The notes: a model not told the origin generated them from the letters alone. A stretch of 23,066 nt of DNA from JAQVEM01 sp964610315 (GCA_964610315.1 CAZSVM010000024.1:1-23066); one strand, 5' to 3'; positions 7,150-14,022 are shown, numbered from the stretch's first letter. Numbers and translations: made by a program.

Positions 7150-8013
7150 ATGACTGATAAATTTACAATTAAAGACTTTAATAAAATGTATCCAGATGAT
7201 AATGCCTGCTTAGATGAGATATTTAGAAACCGCTATGGGGATTTAAAAGTATGCCCCAGGTGTAAAAAAGAAACTAACTTCTATAAGATTAAAGGACGCA
7301 AGAGTTATGCCTGTCAGTATTGCGGTTATCAGATTAGCCCACTTGCAGATACCATATTTCATAAATCCTCAACCAGTTTAAAAAATTGGTTTTATTCTAT
7401 CTATTTATTTTCAGTATCTAAAAATGAAGTATCTGCTAAAGAGTTGCAAAGACAGCTTGGAGTTACCTATAAATGCGCTTGGAGAATTGCAAAACAGATA
7501 AGGTTACTGTTTAAACAAAATAAAGATTTGCTATCTGATATAGTAGAAATTGACGAAACATATATCGGCGGAAAGCATAGGGGTAAAAGAGGCAGAGGTT
7601 CTGAAAATAAAACATCTGTTGTGGGGCTTGCTCAAAGAAAAGGAACTATAAAAGCTAAAGTTACCAGTAATACAAAATCATCTACCATTAAAGCTATTAT
7701 AAAGGATAATGTTGAGATTGGAATTAATCTTATTACAGATGAGTATAGAAGCTATAATGGATTGGGTAAATTAGGATTTAAGCATTTTACCATTAATCAC
7801 GGAGAGGAAGAATGGGTTAATGGAGTTGCTCATGTCAATACCATTGAGGGTTTTTGGTCGCAACTGAAGAGGTCAATTAACGGGACTTACCACTGTGTTT
7901 CCCCGAAGTATCTCCAGCATTATGTTGACGAGTTTGTTTATCGATATAACTATCGTCTTTCTTCTTTCCCGATTTTCCAGAAGCTTCTTTCATTGGTCGG
8001 GAAGCAAGTTTAA
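7150..8013 (+). CDS. IS1595-family DDE transposase
   Basis: This enzyme should move the 2970-bp element around it. The N-terminal zinc ribbon has CPRC (C35, C38) and CQYC (C55, C58), followed by an HTH-like segment (ELQRQLGVTYKCAWRIAKQ). The ISXO2-like catalytic core carries D135 (VEIDETYIGG), D197 (ITDEYRSY) and E233 (NTIEGFWSQLK), a D-61-D-35-E arrangement. At 287 aa it looks complete. There is no Shine-Dalgarno; a strong promoter lies directly upstream. Its stop overlaps the stop of the convergent proteasome-like gene, both using the palindrome TTAA at 8010-8013. Confidence 0.92.
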   Translation: MTDKFTIKDFNKMYPDDNACLDEIFRNRYGDLKVCPRCKKETNFYKIKGRKSYACQYCGYQISPLADTIFHKSSTSLKNWFYSIYLFSVSKNEVSAKELQRQLGVTYKCAWRIAKQIRLLFKQNKDLLSDIVEIDETYIGGKHRGKRGRGSENKTSVVGLAQRKGTIKAKVTSNTKSSTIKAIIKDNVEIGINLITDEYRSYNGLGKLGFKHFTINHGEEEWVNGVAHVNTIEGFWSQLKRSINGTYHCVSPKYLQHYVDEFVYRYNYRLSSFPIFQKLLSLVGKQV

Positions 8014-8795
8014 TTATTTTTTTGAATTTCTTTTGGTTTATCATTTTCCTTTTTGATTTTTTCAGGGAACAAAATTGTTCTTGCCCATATCCCCCTCGAT
8101 TCATAATCACTTCTTTGTGCAATAGAAGATATTTCAATAATTTCTAATGGATTCATGGAAATTATACCTTCATTTGTTATTTTTGTAACTCTTGTTAATC
8201 CCCCAGAATATGTATCAGTTTTTTTAACTTCATCAATAACATAAATAGCAATTCGTAATCCTTGTTCTACTGTAAGTTTTTCAAACCACAATCTTGAAAG
8301 TATATATTCTGCAATTGTTGAACCACTACCAATACATTCATAGGTTTTAATTTTGTCAGCTACCCCAGGGGAGTAGAAAGCATATAAATCCCAAGAAATA
8401 TTAGTATTTTCTTTAAATCTAATTGCGGCCATTATTGCCAACTTCATCTCCGGATATCTTCGCATTAATCTTCTTATCATATCTTCACTGCGATCTGCAA
8501 AATCTCTAAGTATTTTTATTTTTTTATCTTTTTTATGTAGTTCAAAGTAATCTATGAATCTTGATATATATGCATTAATACCAGAACCAGCCATTACAAT
8601 ATCTATATTTTCATCAACTTTTGTTTTATAAATTTTATCTTCTTGAGAACGTTTTATATCTCCAGCTGTTACTTGGCTATCTGATGCAATTACTATACCA
8701 TTAGAACAATTTAATGCTATTATCGTAGTCATATGAAAATTTTTTAAATTTAATCTATTATTATCCTTATTATATTTTACATTCTTATTATTCAT
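8010..8795 (-). CDS. Stand-alone proteasome beta-type Ntn hydrolase
   Basis: This is a predicted threonine peptidase of the 20S proteasome/HslV superfamily. After a 22-residue N-terminal extension, T23 begins MTTIIALNCSNGIVIASDS, matching mature proteasome beta subunits. Counterparts of the full catalytic set are present: T23 (T1), D39 (D17), K54 in EDKIYK (K33), S157 in IGSGS (S129), and D194 and S197 in DTYSGG (D166/S169). The start at 8795 has a strong GGAGG (8803-8807, 7-nt spacing), so the extension is translated and could be a propeptide cut at Met-Thr. There is no alpha subunit, ATPase or HslU nearby, so it would assemble alone, as Anbu or HslV rings do. The tail is Lys-rich. It is cargo of the IS1595-type element. 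Substrates are unknown. Confidence 0.85.
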   Translation of the reverse strand: MNNKNVKYNKDNNRLNLKNFHMTTIIALNCSNGIVIASDSQVTAGDIKRSQEDKIYKTKVDENIDIVMAGSGINAYISRFIDYFELHKKDKKIKILRDFADRSEDMIRRLMRRYPEMKLAIMAAIRFKENTNISWDLYAFYSPGVADKIKTYECIGSGSTIAEYILSRLWFEKLTVEQGLRIAIYVIDEVKKTDTYSGGLTRVTKITNEGIISMNPLEIIEISSIAQRSDYESRGIWARTILFPEKIKKENDKPKEIQKNN

Positions 8796-8830
8796 ATCTC
8801 AACCTCCGATTATTAACCATTTATATATTT

Positions 8831-8839
8831 TGTTATAAT
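8831..8839 (+). promoter_or_regulatory. Extended -10 promoter of the 71-aa gene
   Basis: TGTTATAAT (8831-8839) lies in the divergent region between the Ntn hydrolase and the 71-aa gene. Its ATG is about 48 bases downstream. No clear -35 is seen. Confidence 0.5.
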
Positions 8840-8887
8840 ATTTATAAATCGTGATATCCATTTTATTAATCAACAGAAAGGATAATT

Positions 8888-9103
8888 ATGGACAAAGATA
8901 GATACCCCAAAACAGAAGACATAAAAACGCTTGAAGATGTTTTGGAAGATGTTGACAAGAAACTTCACGTCACAATCTTTGATAAAAGCAAACCATTAAA
9001 TACTGATGAAAAATTTTTTTCTCTTGCCCATAAGATGAGTAGAATGCAACAGTATTTCAAGGTTATTACTAACGAACTTATTGAATTAAAGAAAAAATCA
9101 TAA
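8888..9103 (+). CDS. Small charged helical protein, 71 aa (cargo)
   Basis: I do not recognise this family. The protein is highly charged (many Lys, Asp, Glu), has no Cys or membrane segment, and its second half (LAHKMSRMQQYFKVITNELIE) reads as amphipathic helix. AAAGGA (8877-8882) stands 5 bases before the ATG. It is divergent from the proteasome-like gene and lies inside the mobile element, so an adaptor, substrate or regulator role toward that peptidase is conceivable but unproven. Its 3' end overlaps the 3' end of the convergent 55-aa gene by 6 bases. Confidence 0.65.
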   Translation: MDKDRYPKTEDIKTLEDVLEDVDKKLHVTIFDKSKPLNTDEKFFSLAHKMSRMQQYFKVITNELIELKKKS

Positions 9104-9265
9104 ATCAATCTTACCATAACGTCCTTCAAAACGTTTCCACATTTCAGTAAAGCTTAAGTCATGTAATTTTTTTATCTCTGGATAAATAAATAAAGCAATC
9201 TTCCTTCTTATCCAGTTTTTGATTATAATAAATGGATTAGTTGTTTTAAGCAAAGTGCTATTCAT
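9098..9265 (-). CDS. Small basic protein, 55 aa (cargo)
   Basis: This short minus-strand ORF starts MNSTLLKTTNPF and ends FEGRYGKIDL. GAGGTG (complement of 9272-9277) stands 6 bases before the ATG, a good ribosome site. The protein is basic with aromatic and aliphatic patches (FIIIKNWIRRKIALFIYP), suggesting an amphipathic, possibly membrane- or nucleic-acid-associated helix. It is the last gene before the right inverted repeat. It is convergent with the 71-aa gene and overlaps it by 6 bases. No family recognised. Confidence 0.55.
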   Translation of the reverse strand: MNSTLLKTTNPFIIIKNWIRRKIALFIYPEIKKLHDLSFTEMWKRFEGRYGKIDL

Positions 9266-9304
9266 TTATAACACCTCGCTTTTGGGGAAGTGTCCCCGAC
9301 GTAG

Positions 9305-9329
9305 TACTTGTTGTAGGGGTATAATTACC
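9305..9329 (-). repeat. Right terminal inverted repeat
   Basis: On the minus strand this starts GGTAATTATACCCC and ends AACAAGTA. It matches the left repeat (6360-6384) at 22 of 25 positions. A GGGG/CCCC mini-hairpin lies just inside (9284-9297). Confidence 0.88.
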
Positions 9330-9337
9330 TAAATTTA
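9330..9337. repeat. 8-bp target-site duplication, right copy
   Basis: TAAATTTA, identical to 6352-6359 on the other side of the element. Confidence 0.85.
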
Positions 9338-9361
9338 TTATGGTGATTGCATACGTTATAC

Positions 9362-9390
9362 TTGAGATGGAAACGTTTCGGTCTTAGAAT
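9362..9390 (+). promoter_or_regulatory. Lipoprotein promoter with palindromic operator in the spacer
   Basis: TTGAGA (9362-9367), an exact 17-bp spacer and TAGAAT (9385-9390) form a good sigma-A-type promoter ending 6 bases before the ATG at 9397. The spacer contains the perfect 10-bp palindrome GAAACGTTTC (9370-9379), with the AAnCGnTT core typical of LacI/CcpA-family operators. A bound repressor would block polymerase. Confidence 0.55.
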
Positions 9391-9396
9391 TATATT

Positions 9397-9885
9397 ATGT
9401 ACATCAGATGTCATGGATATAATAAATTTAGCCAACTATTATGCCGGATGTCAGGAGTAAAATGGAAAGTATCCATATTTTTATGCATGTTGATTATAGT
9501 TCTAAGTACTGTATTTGGGTGTGGTAGTAATTCTATAAATGATTCATCAACTACTCCTTATTTTCCGGTACAGAAAGCCGGTTTGGCCCAAATGGATTCA
9601 CTATTGGAAGGTATATTGGAGCTGGATAATAATGATTGTTTACGAGTAGATGGAAGTCTAATCATCTGGCCCTATGATTTTTCGCTGCGAATAGAAGGCC
9701 AGGAGATTCAGGTGATTGACAGTAACGGTCAGATTTTTGCCCGGGTGGGAGATAAAATAACGCTTGGCGGCGGTGAAATTCCCGGAACGAGAGCAAAGGA
9801 GTTAATCGAGGATTTTATTGTCGGTAAGCCTCTGCCCGATGCTTGTCCAGGCCCCTACTGGGTTGTTGGTAGTGTGATTAAATAG
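9397..9885 (+). CDS. Small lipoprotein of unknown function
   Basis: This is a 162-aa predicted lipoprotein. A basic n-region and hydrophobic stretch (VSIFLCMLIIVLSTV) lead to the lipobox VFGC with Cys42. The mature part has a short hydrophilic linker and a compact beta-rich domain with CLRVDGSLIIWPYDFSL, IDSNGQIFARVGDKITLGGGE and a C-terminal CPGPYWVVG. I recall similar small domains with the IWP...ARVGD...GGGE pattern in other bacterial lipoproteins, without a known function. The ATG at 9397 would be leaderless from the promoter just upstream; an in-frame ATG at 9448 also keeps the signal peptide. It ends 35 bases from the convergent GH130 gene. Confidence 0.7.
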   Translation: MYIRCHGYNKFSQLLCRMSGVKWKVSIFLCMLIIVLSTVFGCGSNSINDSSTTPYFPVQKAGLAQMDSLLEGILELDNNDCLRVDGSLIIWPYDFSLRIEGQEIQVIDSNGQIFARVGDKITLGGGEIPGTRAKELIEDFIVGKPLPDACPGPYWVVGSVIK

Positions 9886-9920
9886 TATAAAGTTTTCTGT
9901 TATGGAAATTTAACTGTTAA

Positions 9921-10919
9921 CTATAACTGCATTTTTGAATTTGATTTAATAAATTCGATTAGTTCATCCACATAGGTAAAAGCAAGACAGGTGGCCGTGT
10001 CGGCGCCTCCGTAATAGATTGCTATGCGGCCGGTTGGAGCATCACACAGTGCTGCACAGGGAAATAAAACATTTGGCGTATCTCCCACGCACTCGTACAA
10101 TTCCTCGGGAGTCAGCAGATATGGATCAGCTCTATATAATATTTTCCATGGTTCATCGATATCCAGTATGGCTGCGCCCATGCTGTACTGAAACCCGTTG
10201 CATGAAGTCAAAACACCGTGATATATAAGTAGCCAGCCTTCCGTAGTCTCGATAGGTATAGGGCCGGCGCCTACCTTGGTACTTTCCCATCTTCCTCTTG
10301 GGGACATAACATGACGGTGCCTGCCCCAGTGGCATATATCAGGACTTTCACTGTAAAAAATATCTCCGAAGGGCGTATGTCCATTGTCGCTTGGACGGCT
10401 GAGCATGGCATATTTGTCCTTTATCTTCCTGGGAAATAATACTCCGTTACGGTTAAAGGGCATGAATGCGTTCTCCAGCTGATAAAATTTTTTAAAATCA
10501 TGGGTGTATCCCACTCCTATGGTGGGTCCGTAGTATCCGTTACACCAGGTAATATAGTACCTGTCTTCAATCCAGCAAACACGGGGATCATAATTGTAGA
10601 CGAATTTTTTTATTTCGGGATCCTCACAAATAAACGAGATGGGTTCATTTTCTATCTCCCAGTTAATACCGTCCTTACTCCTGCCGCTGTGAATTTGCAT
10701 AACCCGTCTCCGGTCATCGCAGCGAAAAACACCTGCAAATTCTCCGTTAAAAGGTACAACAGCGCTGTTAAAGATGCTATTGGATGAAGGTATAAGATCT
10801 CTGGGTATGATGGGATTTTTCTTATAGCGCCACACCGTGTATCTGTAACCCTCCGGTTTGTCTTCCCAGGGAATATTGGGCAGAGCCGAACCTATAATTG
10901 TTTGTTTATTATTGTTCAT
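9921..10919 (-). CDS. GH130 beta-mannoside phosphorylase
   Basis: This is a glycoside hydrolase family 130 enzyme, which cleaves beta-mannosides with inorganic phosphate to give alpha-mannose 1-phosphate. The five-bladed propeller family features are visible: YDPRVCW with the likely general acid D111, the phosphate/sugar-site segments SRPSDNGHTPFGDI and VGAGPIPIETTEGWLLIYHGV, and the C-terminal YYGGADTATCLA. The 332-aa length is normal. AAGGGGG precedes the ATG. It follows the 2-epimerase gene by 56 bases on the same strand. That pairing suggests 4-O-beta-mannosyl-glucose phosphorylase (EC 2.4.1.281), but a mannooligosaccharide phosphorylase of another GH130 subfamily cannot be excluded from sequence reading. 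No signal peptide, so it is cytoplasmic. Confidence 0.88.
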   Translation of the reverse strand: MNNNKQTIIGSALPNIPWEDKPEGYRYTVWRYKKNPIIPRDLIPSSNSIFNSAVVPFNGEFAGVFRCDDRRRVMQIHSGRSKDGINWEIENEPISFICEDPEIKKFVYNYDPRVCWIEDRYYITWCNGYYGPTIGVGYTHDFKKFYQLENAFMPFNRNGVLFPRKIKDKYAMLSRPSDNGHTPFGDIFYSESPDICHWGRHRHVMSPRGRWESTKVGAGPIPIETTEGWLLIYHGVLTSCNGFQYSMGAAILDIDEPWKILYRADPYLLTPEELYECVGDTPNVLFPCAALCDAPTGRIAIYYGGADTATCLAFTYVDELIEFIKSNSKMQL

Positions 10920-10975
10920 TGTCCCCCTTATTTTTAATTGTAGTTATAAATATTATTAATTATATATTATATATT

Positions 10976-12187
10976 TTATGAATTAAGAATATAGTTTAAT
11001 CTTTCCATTATCTCCATACAGGCCCGGGAATTATGATAAGGGCATTTCCAGAGGCCAACCTTCTCCAGCTTCTGGTTTACATTTCTATTTTTGTCAACAG
11101 ACCAGAACCATTCTCCATATTTCTTATCGATTAGATATTTTTTTATAAAATCCCAGCTTTTTAATGATGCATATAAGAAATGTTCCTCTCCGCTGATTTG
11201 ATAGGAATTCAGGAAACCCACCATCGCTTCAGCCTGGGGCCACCAGTCACTGTTAAATTTAATTACTCCTTTTAAATTTCCTTCATACCAGAGACCTCCG
11301 TCGGGAGCAGTTCCTTCCCTGAGGGTAACCTCTGCCATTTTAACGGCAATTTTTTTAGTATCTTTTATAAGGGATTTTTCATTTAATACTTCCGATGCCT
11401 CTACTAGTAGCCAGCTTCCTTCTATATCATGTCCATAGGAGACAGTACCGGAAAGGCTTTTCCAATTCCTGTTAAAAAATAATTTAAAATGATAAGTGTC
11501 AGAATCCATAATATGCCTGATGATTGTATTTATTAAATTTTTTAATTGGCTGCGCAGTTCTTGATTATTCCAGTAGCGAACAAGATTTGTATATGCTTCT
11601 AAAATGTGCAGGTTGGTGTTCATTGTTTTTGGAGCATTCATATCTTCTTCCCCGAGCCGCATATCTGCGGTAAGTGACCAATCACGGTTACAGGCGTCAT
11701 AATAACCGCCGTACCGATTTTCAAATCCGTATTTCTCCATAAGGTTAAAAATATCTTTCGCCAGACCGAGAGCATCATTGGAATTAGCTGCATTATAGAA
11801 TTCCGAAAGGGCGTATATGGCAAAAGCCTGAGCATATATCTGCTTTTTTGTTTCAACCGGTTTTCCTTTGTAATCTACACTCCAGTATATTCCTCCGAAA
11901 TTATTATCCAGAAAGTTGTCAATCAGATATTGATAAGCGCGATCGGCACGATGGAGGTAAAGTTTGTCCTTAAATACAGTATAAGCGCGAGCAAAAGTCC
12001 ACAAAATTCTGGAGCATAGAACCGATCCTTTTAAAGCAAGCGGATTTATGGTCAAATCATTGAAAATTAGTCCGTGGTATCCACCATTTTCTTCATCCAA
12101 TGTCTTATATGACCAGAAAGGGAGGATATTTATTTTCATCTCTGTCTCGACCTCGAACCGGTATTTTTCTAGTTTCTCATGATTCAT
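10976..12187 (-). CDS. Cellobiose/mannobiose 2-epimerase (AGE family)
   Basis: This is a member of the N-acylglucosamine/cellobiose 2-epimerase family with an (alpha/alpha)6 barrel. It should convert the reducing-end glucose or mannose of a beta-1,4-disaccharide (EC 5.1.3.11). The three catalytic histidines are visible at H194 (TNLHILEAY), H253 (SYGHDIEGSWL) and H385 (YHNSRACMEI), with nearly the same spacing as in characterised cellobiose 2-epimerases (59 and about 131 residues). R60 and W315-W316 (DWWPQAE) line the usual pocket. The length of 403 aa is normal. AGGGGT precedes the ATG. It is first in a two-gene operon with the GH130 phosphorylase; together they form the known mannobiose to mannosyl-glucose to Man-1-P plus glucose route. 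Confidence 0.9.
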   Translation of the reverse strand: MNHEKLEKYRFEVETEMKINILPFWSYKTLDEENGGYHGLIFNDLTINPLALKGSVLCSRILWTFARAYTVFKDKLYLHRADRAYQYLIDNFLDNNFGGIYWSVDYKGKPVETKKQIYAQAFAIYALSEFYNAANSNDALGLAKDIFNLMEKYGFENRYGGYYDACNRDWSLTADMRLGEEDMNAPKTMNTNLHILEAYTNLVRYWNNQELRSQLKNLINTIIRHIMDSDTYHFKLFFNRNWKSLSGTVSYGHDIEGSWLLVEASEVLNEKSLIKDTKKIAVKMAEVTLREGTAPDGGLWYEGNLKGVIKFNSDWWPQAEAMVGFLNSYQISGEEHFLYASLKSWDFIKKYLIDKKYGEWFWSVDKNRNVNQKLEKVGLWKCPYHNSRACMEIMERLNYILNS

Positions 12188-12225
12188 ATTTACCCCTGTT
12201 TATTCATTTTTTTATATTATTCAAT

Positions 12226-12253
12226 TTTATAGAAAACTATTTACCATATTCAA
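12226..12253 (-). promoter_or_regulatory. Candidate promoter of the epimerase-phosphorylase operon
   Basis: On the minus strand TTGAAT (complement of 12248-12253), a 16-bp spacer and TATAAA (complement of 12226-12231) lie about 38 bases before the epimerase ATG. The rest of the gap 12188-12472 shows no ORF. A CAGGC/GCCTG hairpin near 12426-12447 may mark the end of the potassium-channel transcript, but it has no U tract. Confidence 0.4.
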
Positions 12254-12472
12254 TAAAATTTTCTCATTTTCCAGTTGATACCAAAATACCGGCTAAAAAA
12301 ATATTAATGTACATTACTGTATTTTTACCAATAAATTGATTGAAATGAGTATATTATAAAATAGAAACTTAAGAAATGGTTTATATAATTGTACGGCATC
12401 ATGAGGTAGTATTCTGTGTCCATTACAGGCCGGCTGCGGTAAGCCTGCAGTTGAGCGGTATTGGCACATTAG

Positions 12473-13492
12473 TTACCTGGCTGCCAGGTCTATAAGGTGC
12501 TTGATCTGGTCTCCGGTTCCGATAGCGATTATTTTATTACCAGATCTCATATCCGTACTCCCGCTTGCTTTTTTAACCGATATTTTCTCTCCTTTTTCAA
12601 CTACGGATATAATTAAAGCTTCGATTCCGTATTTTTCGCCCGCTTCTTTTATATTTATACCATCTATTCTGCTGTTCTCTTTAATCTCGATTTCTGCCAG
12701 TTTGATTTCATTCTTTTCTGTTCTCATTATGGTATCCAGAAAATCGCATACGGAGGGCTGAAGAGCCATATTGGCCATTCTCCTTCCCCCGATAATCTGG
12801 GGTGAAACCACCCGGTCTGCTCCTGCTTTTTCCAATTTATTAATGGTTTCCTGAATGGTTGCTCTGGCTACTACAAATATGGAAGGATTTAAGGATTTGG
12901 CAGATAGCGTAATATAAACATTTTCCGAATCGGTGTCCAGTGCAGCAAATAAACCTTTAGCCCGGGTTATCTGTGCCTGGAGTAGTGTGTCATCATTGGT
13001 CGCTTCTGCCTGGATATAAAGCCAGTTATTCTGCTTTGCAATATCGATTGGACCGTCGGCTTTATCCACTACAATAAATTCAACGTTACTGTCCGCTAAT
13101 TCATTGGCAATTTCGAGTCCTACTCTTCCCAGCCCGCATAATATGTAATGATCTTTTAATTTTGATATCATTTTCATCTTCCTTCTCTTTTCTATTCTTC
13201 CTAATAAGAATTCACTTAATATAAAATCGGCTAAATTTATTAAAATATAAGCTGCCGTACCGGTACCAATTATTATTAGCAAAATGGTAAAAATAGTTCC
13301 TGCGGTCGATAATTCCTTAACCAATCCATAGCCAACCGTGGTTATAGTTATGGTGGTCATGAAAAGTGAATCCAGAAAGGTCATATCCTCGATAATCATA
13401 TACCCAAAGGAACCAAGGAAATAAACTGAAATCAGAATGATAATCGAAATTATTATTCTCTTAGGGAATCGAGGTAAATTTTTAAATTTCAT
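12473..13492 (-). CDS. Two-TM potassium channel with RCK domain
   Basis: This is a ligand-gated K+ channel subunit of the MthK/Kch type. Residues 12-33 and 63-90 are membrane helices flanking the pore loop with the selectivity filter TVGYG (residues 52-56). A Rossmann RCK_N domain follows, with CGLGRVG (120-125) and an acidic residue ending strand 2 (VVDK, D143), then RCK_C (about 250-339). The 339-aa length is that of the full single-RCK architecture. It probably forms a tetramer in the membrane with cytosolic RCK domains sensing nucleotide or Ca2+. No Shine-Dalgarno is seen; a promoter ends 7 bases upstream of the ATG. It is divergent from the PerR-like gene. Confidence 0.9.
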   Translation of the reverse strand: MKFKNLPRFPKRIIISIIILISVYFLGSFGYMIIEDMTFLDSLFMTTITITTVGYGLVKELSTAGTIFTILLIIIGTGTAAYILINLADFILSEFLLGRIEKRRKMKMISKLKDHYILCGLGRVGLEIANELADSNVEFIVVDKADGPIDIAKQNNWLYIQAEATNDDTLLQAQITRAKGLFAALDTDSENVYITLSAKSLNPSIFVVARATIQETINKLEKAGADRVVSPQIIGGRRMANMALQPSVCDFLDTIMRTEKNEIKLAEIEIKENSRIDGINIKEAGEKYGIEALIISVVEKGEKISVKKASGSTDMRSGNKIIAIGTGDQIKHLIDLAAR

Positions 13493-13499
13493 AGTTAAA

Positions 13500-13528
13500 A
13501 TTCTGACTTAATATTGCTTTTTTTTCAA
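13500..13528 (-). promoter_or_regulatory. Leaderless promoter of the potassium channel
   Basis: On the minus strand TTGAAA (complement of 13523-13528), a 17-bp spacer and CAGAAT (complement of 13500-13505) are present. The start codon is 7 bases after the -10. Confidence 0.5.
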
Positions 13529-13545
13529 GTTTTGGCTGGATTTAA

Positions 13546-13574
13546 TTGATTAATAATAATTGTTATTATATAAT
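13546..13574 (+). promoter_or_regulatory. perR-rbr promoter with Fur-type inverted repeat
   Basis: TTGATT (13546-13551), a 17-bp spacer and a perfect TATAAT (13569-13574) are present. The spacer is largely the inverted repeat TAATAA-6-TTATTA (13551-13568), which resembles Fur/PerR boxes (AT-rich repeats of the TTATAATnATTATAA kind). This suggests autoregulation by the encoded protein. Confidence 0.55.
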
Positions 13575-13596
13575 ATTTACAACTATTTAATATGAA

Positions 13597-14022
13597 GTGA
13601 ATGAGATGGAAAATTTTACCGAACTTTGTAAAAAAAATAATTTAAAAATTACACCTCAAAGAAGTTTGATTTTCAAAGAATTAATGAACTCAAAGGACCA
13701 TCCCAGTGCAGAAATTCTTTATAAGAAAGTAAAAGAAGTGTTTCCCGCTATTTCTTTTGATACAGTATATAGAACACTTCTAACCTTCTGCAGGATAGGT
13801 GCTGCCGAAATACTTACTCTTCCCGGTGAACCCAAGAGGTTTGAGGGTAATAGAGATAAACATTACCATTTCAGATGTGTAAAATGTGACCACATTATAG
13901 ATATATATGATAATTCTTATAAGCTGGATATACCGGAAAGTATCAGTAAAAAATTTGAAGTACTGAGTTCAAAAATTATATTCGAGGGTATATGTGATAA
14001 ATGTAAAAAAAATAAAAAATAA
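13597..14022 (+). CDS. perR: Fur-family regulator, PerR-like
   Basis: This is a metal-dependent repressor of the Fur superfamily. An N-terminal winged helix (KITPQRSLIFKELM, SFDTVYRTLLTF) precedes a dimerisation/metal domain with KHYHFRCVKC and a C-terminal CDKC. The two CxxC pairs form the structural zinc site of PerR/Fur. Regulatory-site candidates are H35, H89, H91 and D102. The residue near the position of PerR D85 reads as Glu (RFE), so peroxide sensing is not certain. Rubrerythrin 48 bases downstream favours a PerR role. Start: GTG 13597, or ATG 13606 three codons in; I see no strong ribosome site to decide. Confidence 0.85.
   Translation: MNEMENFTELCKKNNLKITPQRSLIFKELMNSKDHPSAEILYKKVKEVFPAISFDTVYRTLLTFCRIGAAEILTLPGEPKRFEGNRDKHYHFRCVKCDHIIDIYDNSYKLDIPESISKKFEVLSSKIIFEGICDKCKKNKK

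Larger units (their letters stand above)
6360..9329 (+). mobile_element. IS1595-family element with cargo genes (2970 bp)
   Basis: The boundaries are defined by terminal inverted repeats of 25 bp (6360-6384 and 9305-9329, 22/25 identical, each starting GGTAA) and by a perfect 8-bp flanking duplication, TAAATTTA. The transposase at 7150-8013 is of the IS1595 type, whose family is known for 8-bp duplications and for carrying passenger genes. Cargo: a NYN-domain protein (+), a proteasome beta-like peptidase (-), a 71-aa protein (+) and a 55-aa protein (-). Without the element the flanks would join phoU's downstream region to the promoter of the lipoprotein gene at 9397. Well-matched ends and an intact transposase suggest a recent, possibly mobile copy. 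Confidence 0.88.

Noticed and set aside
7877..8137. 86-codon Lys-rich ORF on the minus strand
   Set aside because: It overlaps the ends of both the transposase and the proteasome-like gene in another frame and has the composition of a shadow frame.
9128..9139. Second AAACGTTT site, inside the 55-aa gene
   Set aside because: It lies in coding sequence of the mobile element, is not near a promoter and extends the palindrome poorly; probably chance.
10500..10787. 95-codon plus-strand ORF inside the GH130 gene
   Set aside because: Antisense shadow of a well-supported gene; no ribosome site or family resemblance.
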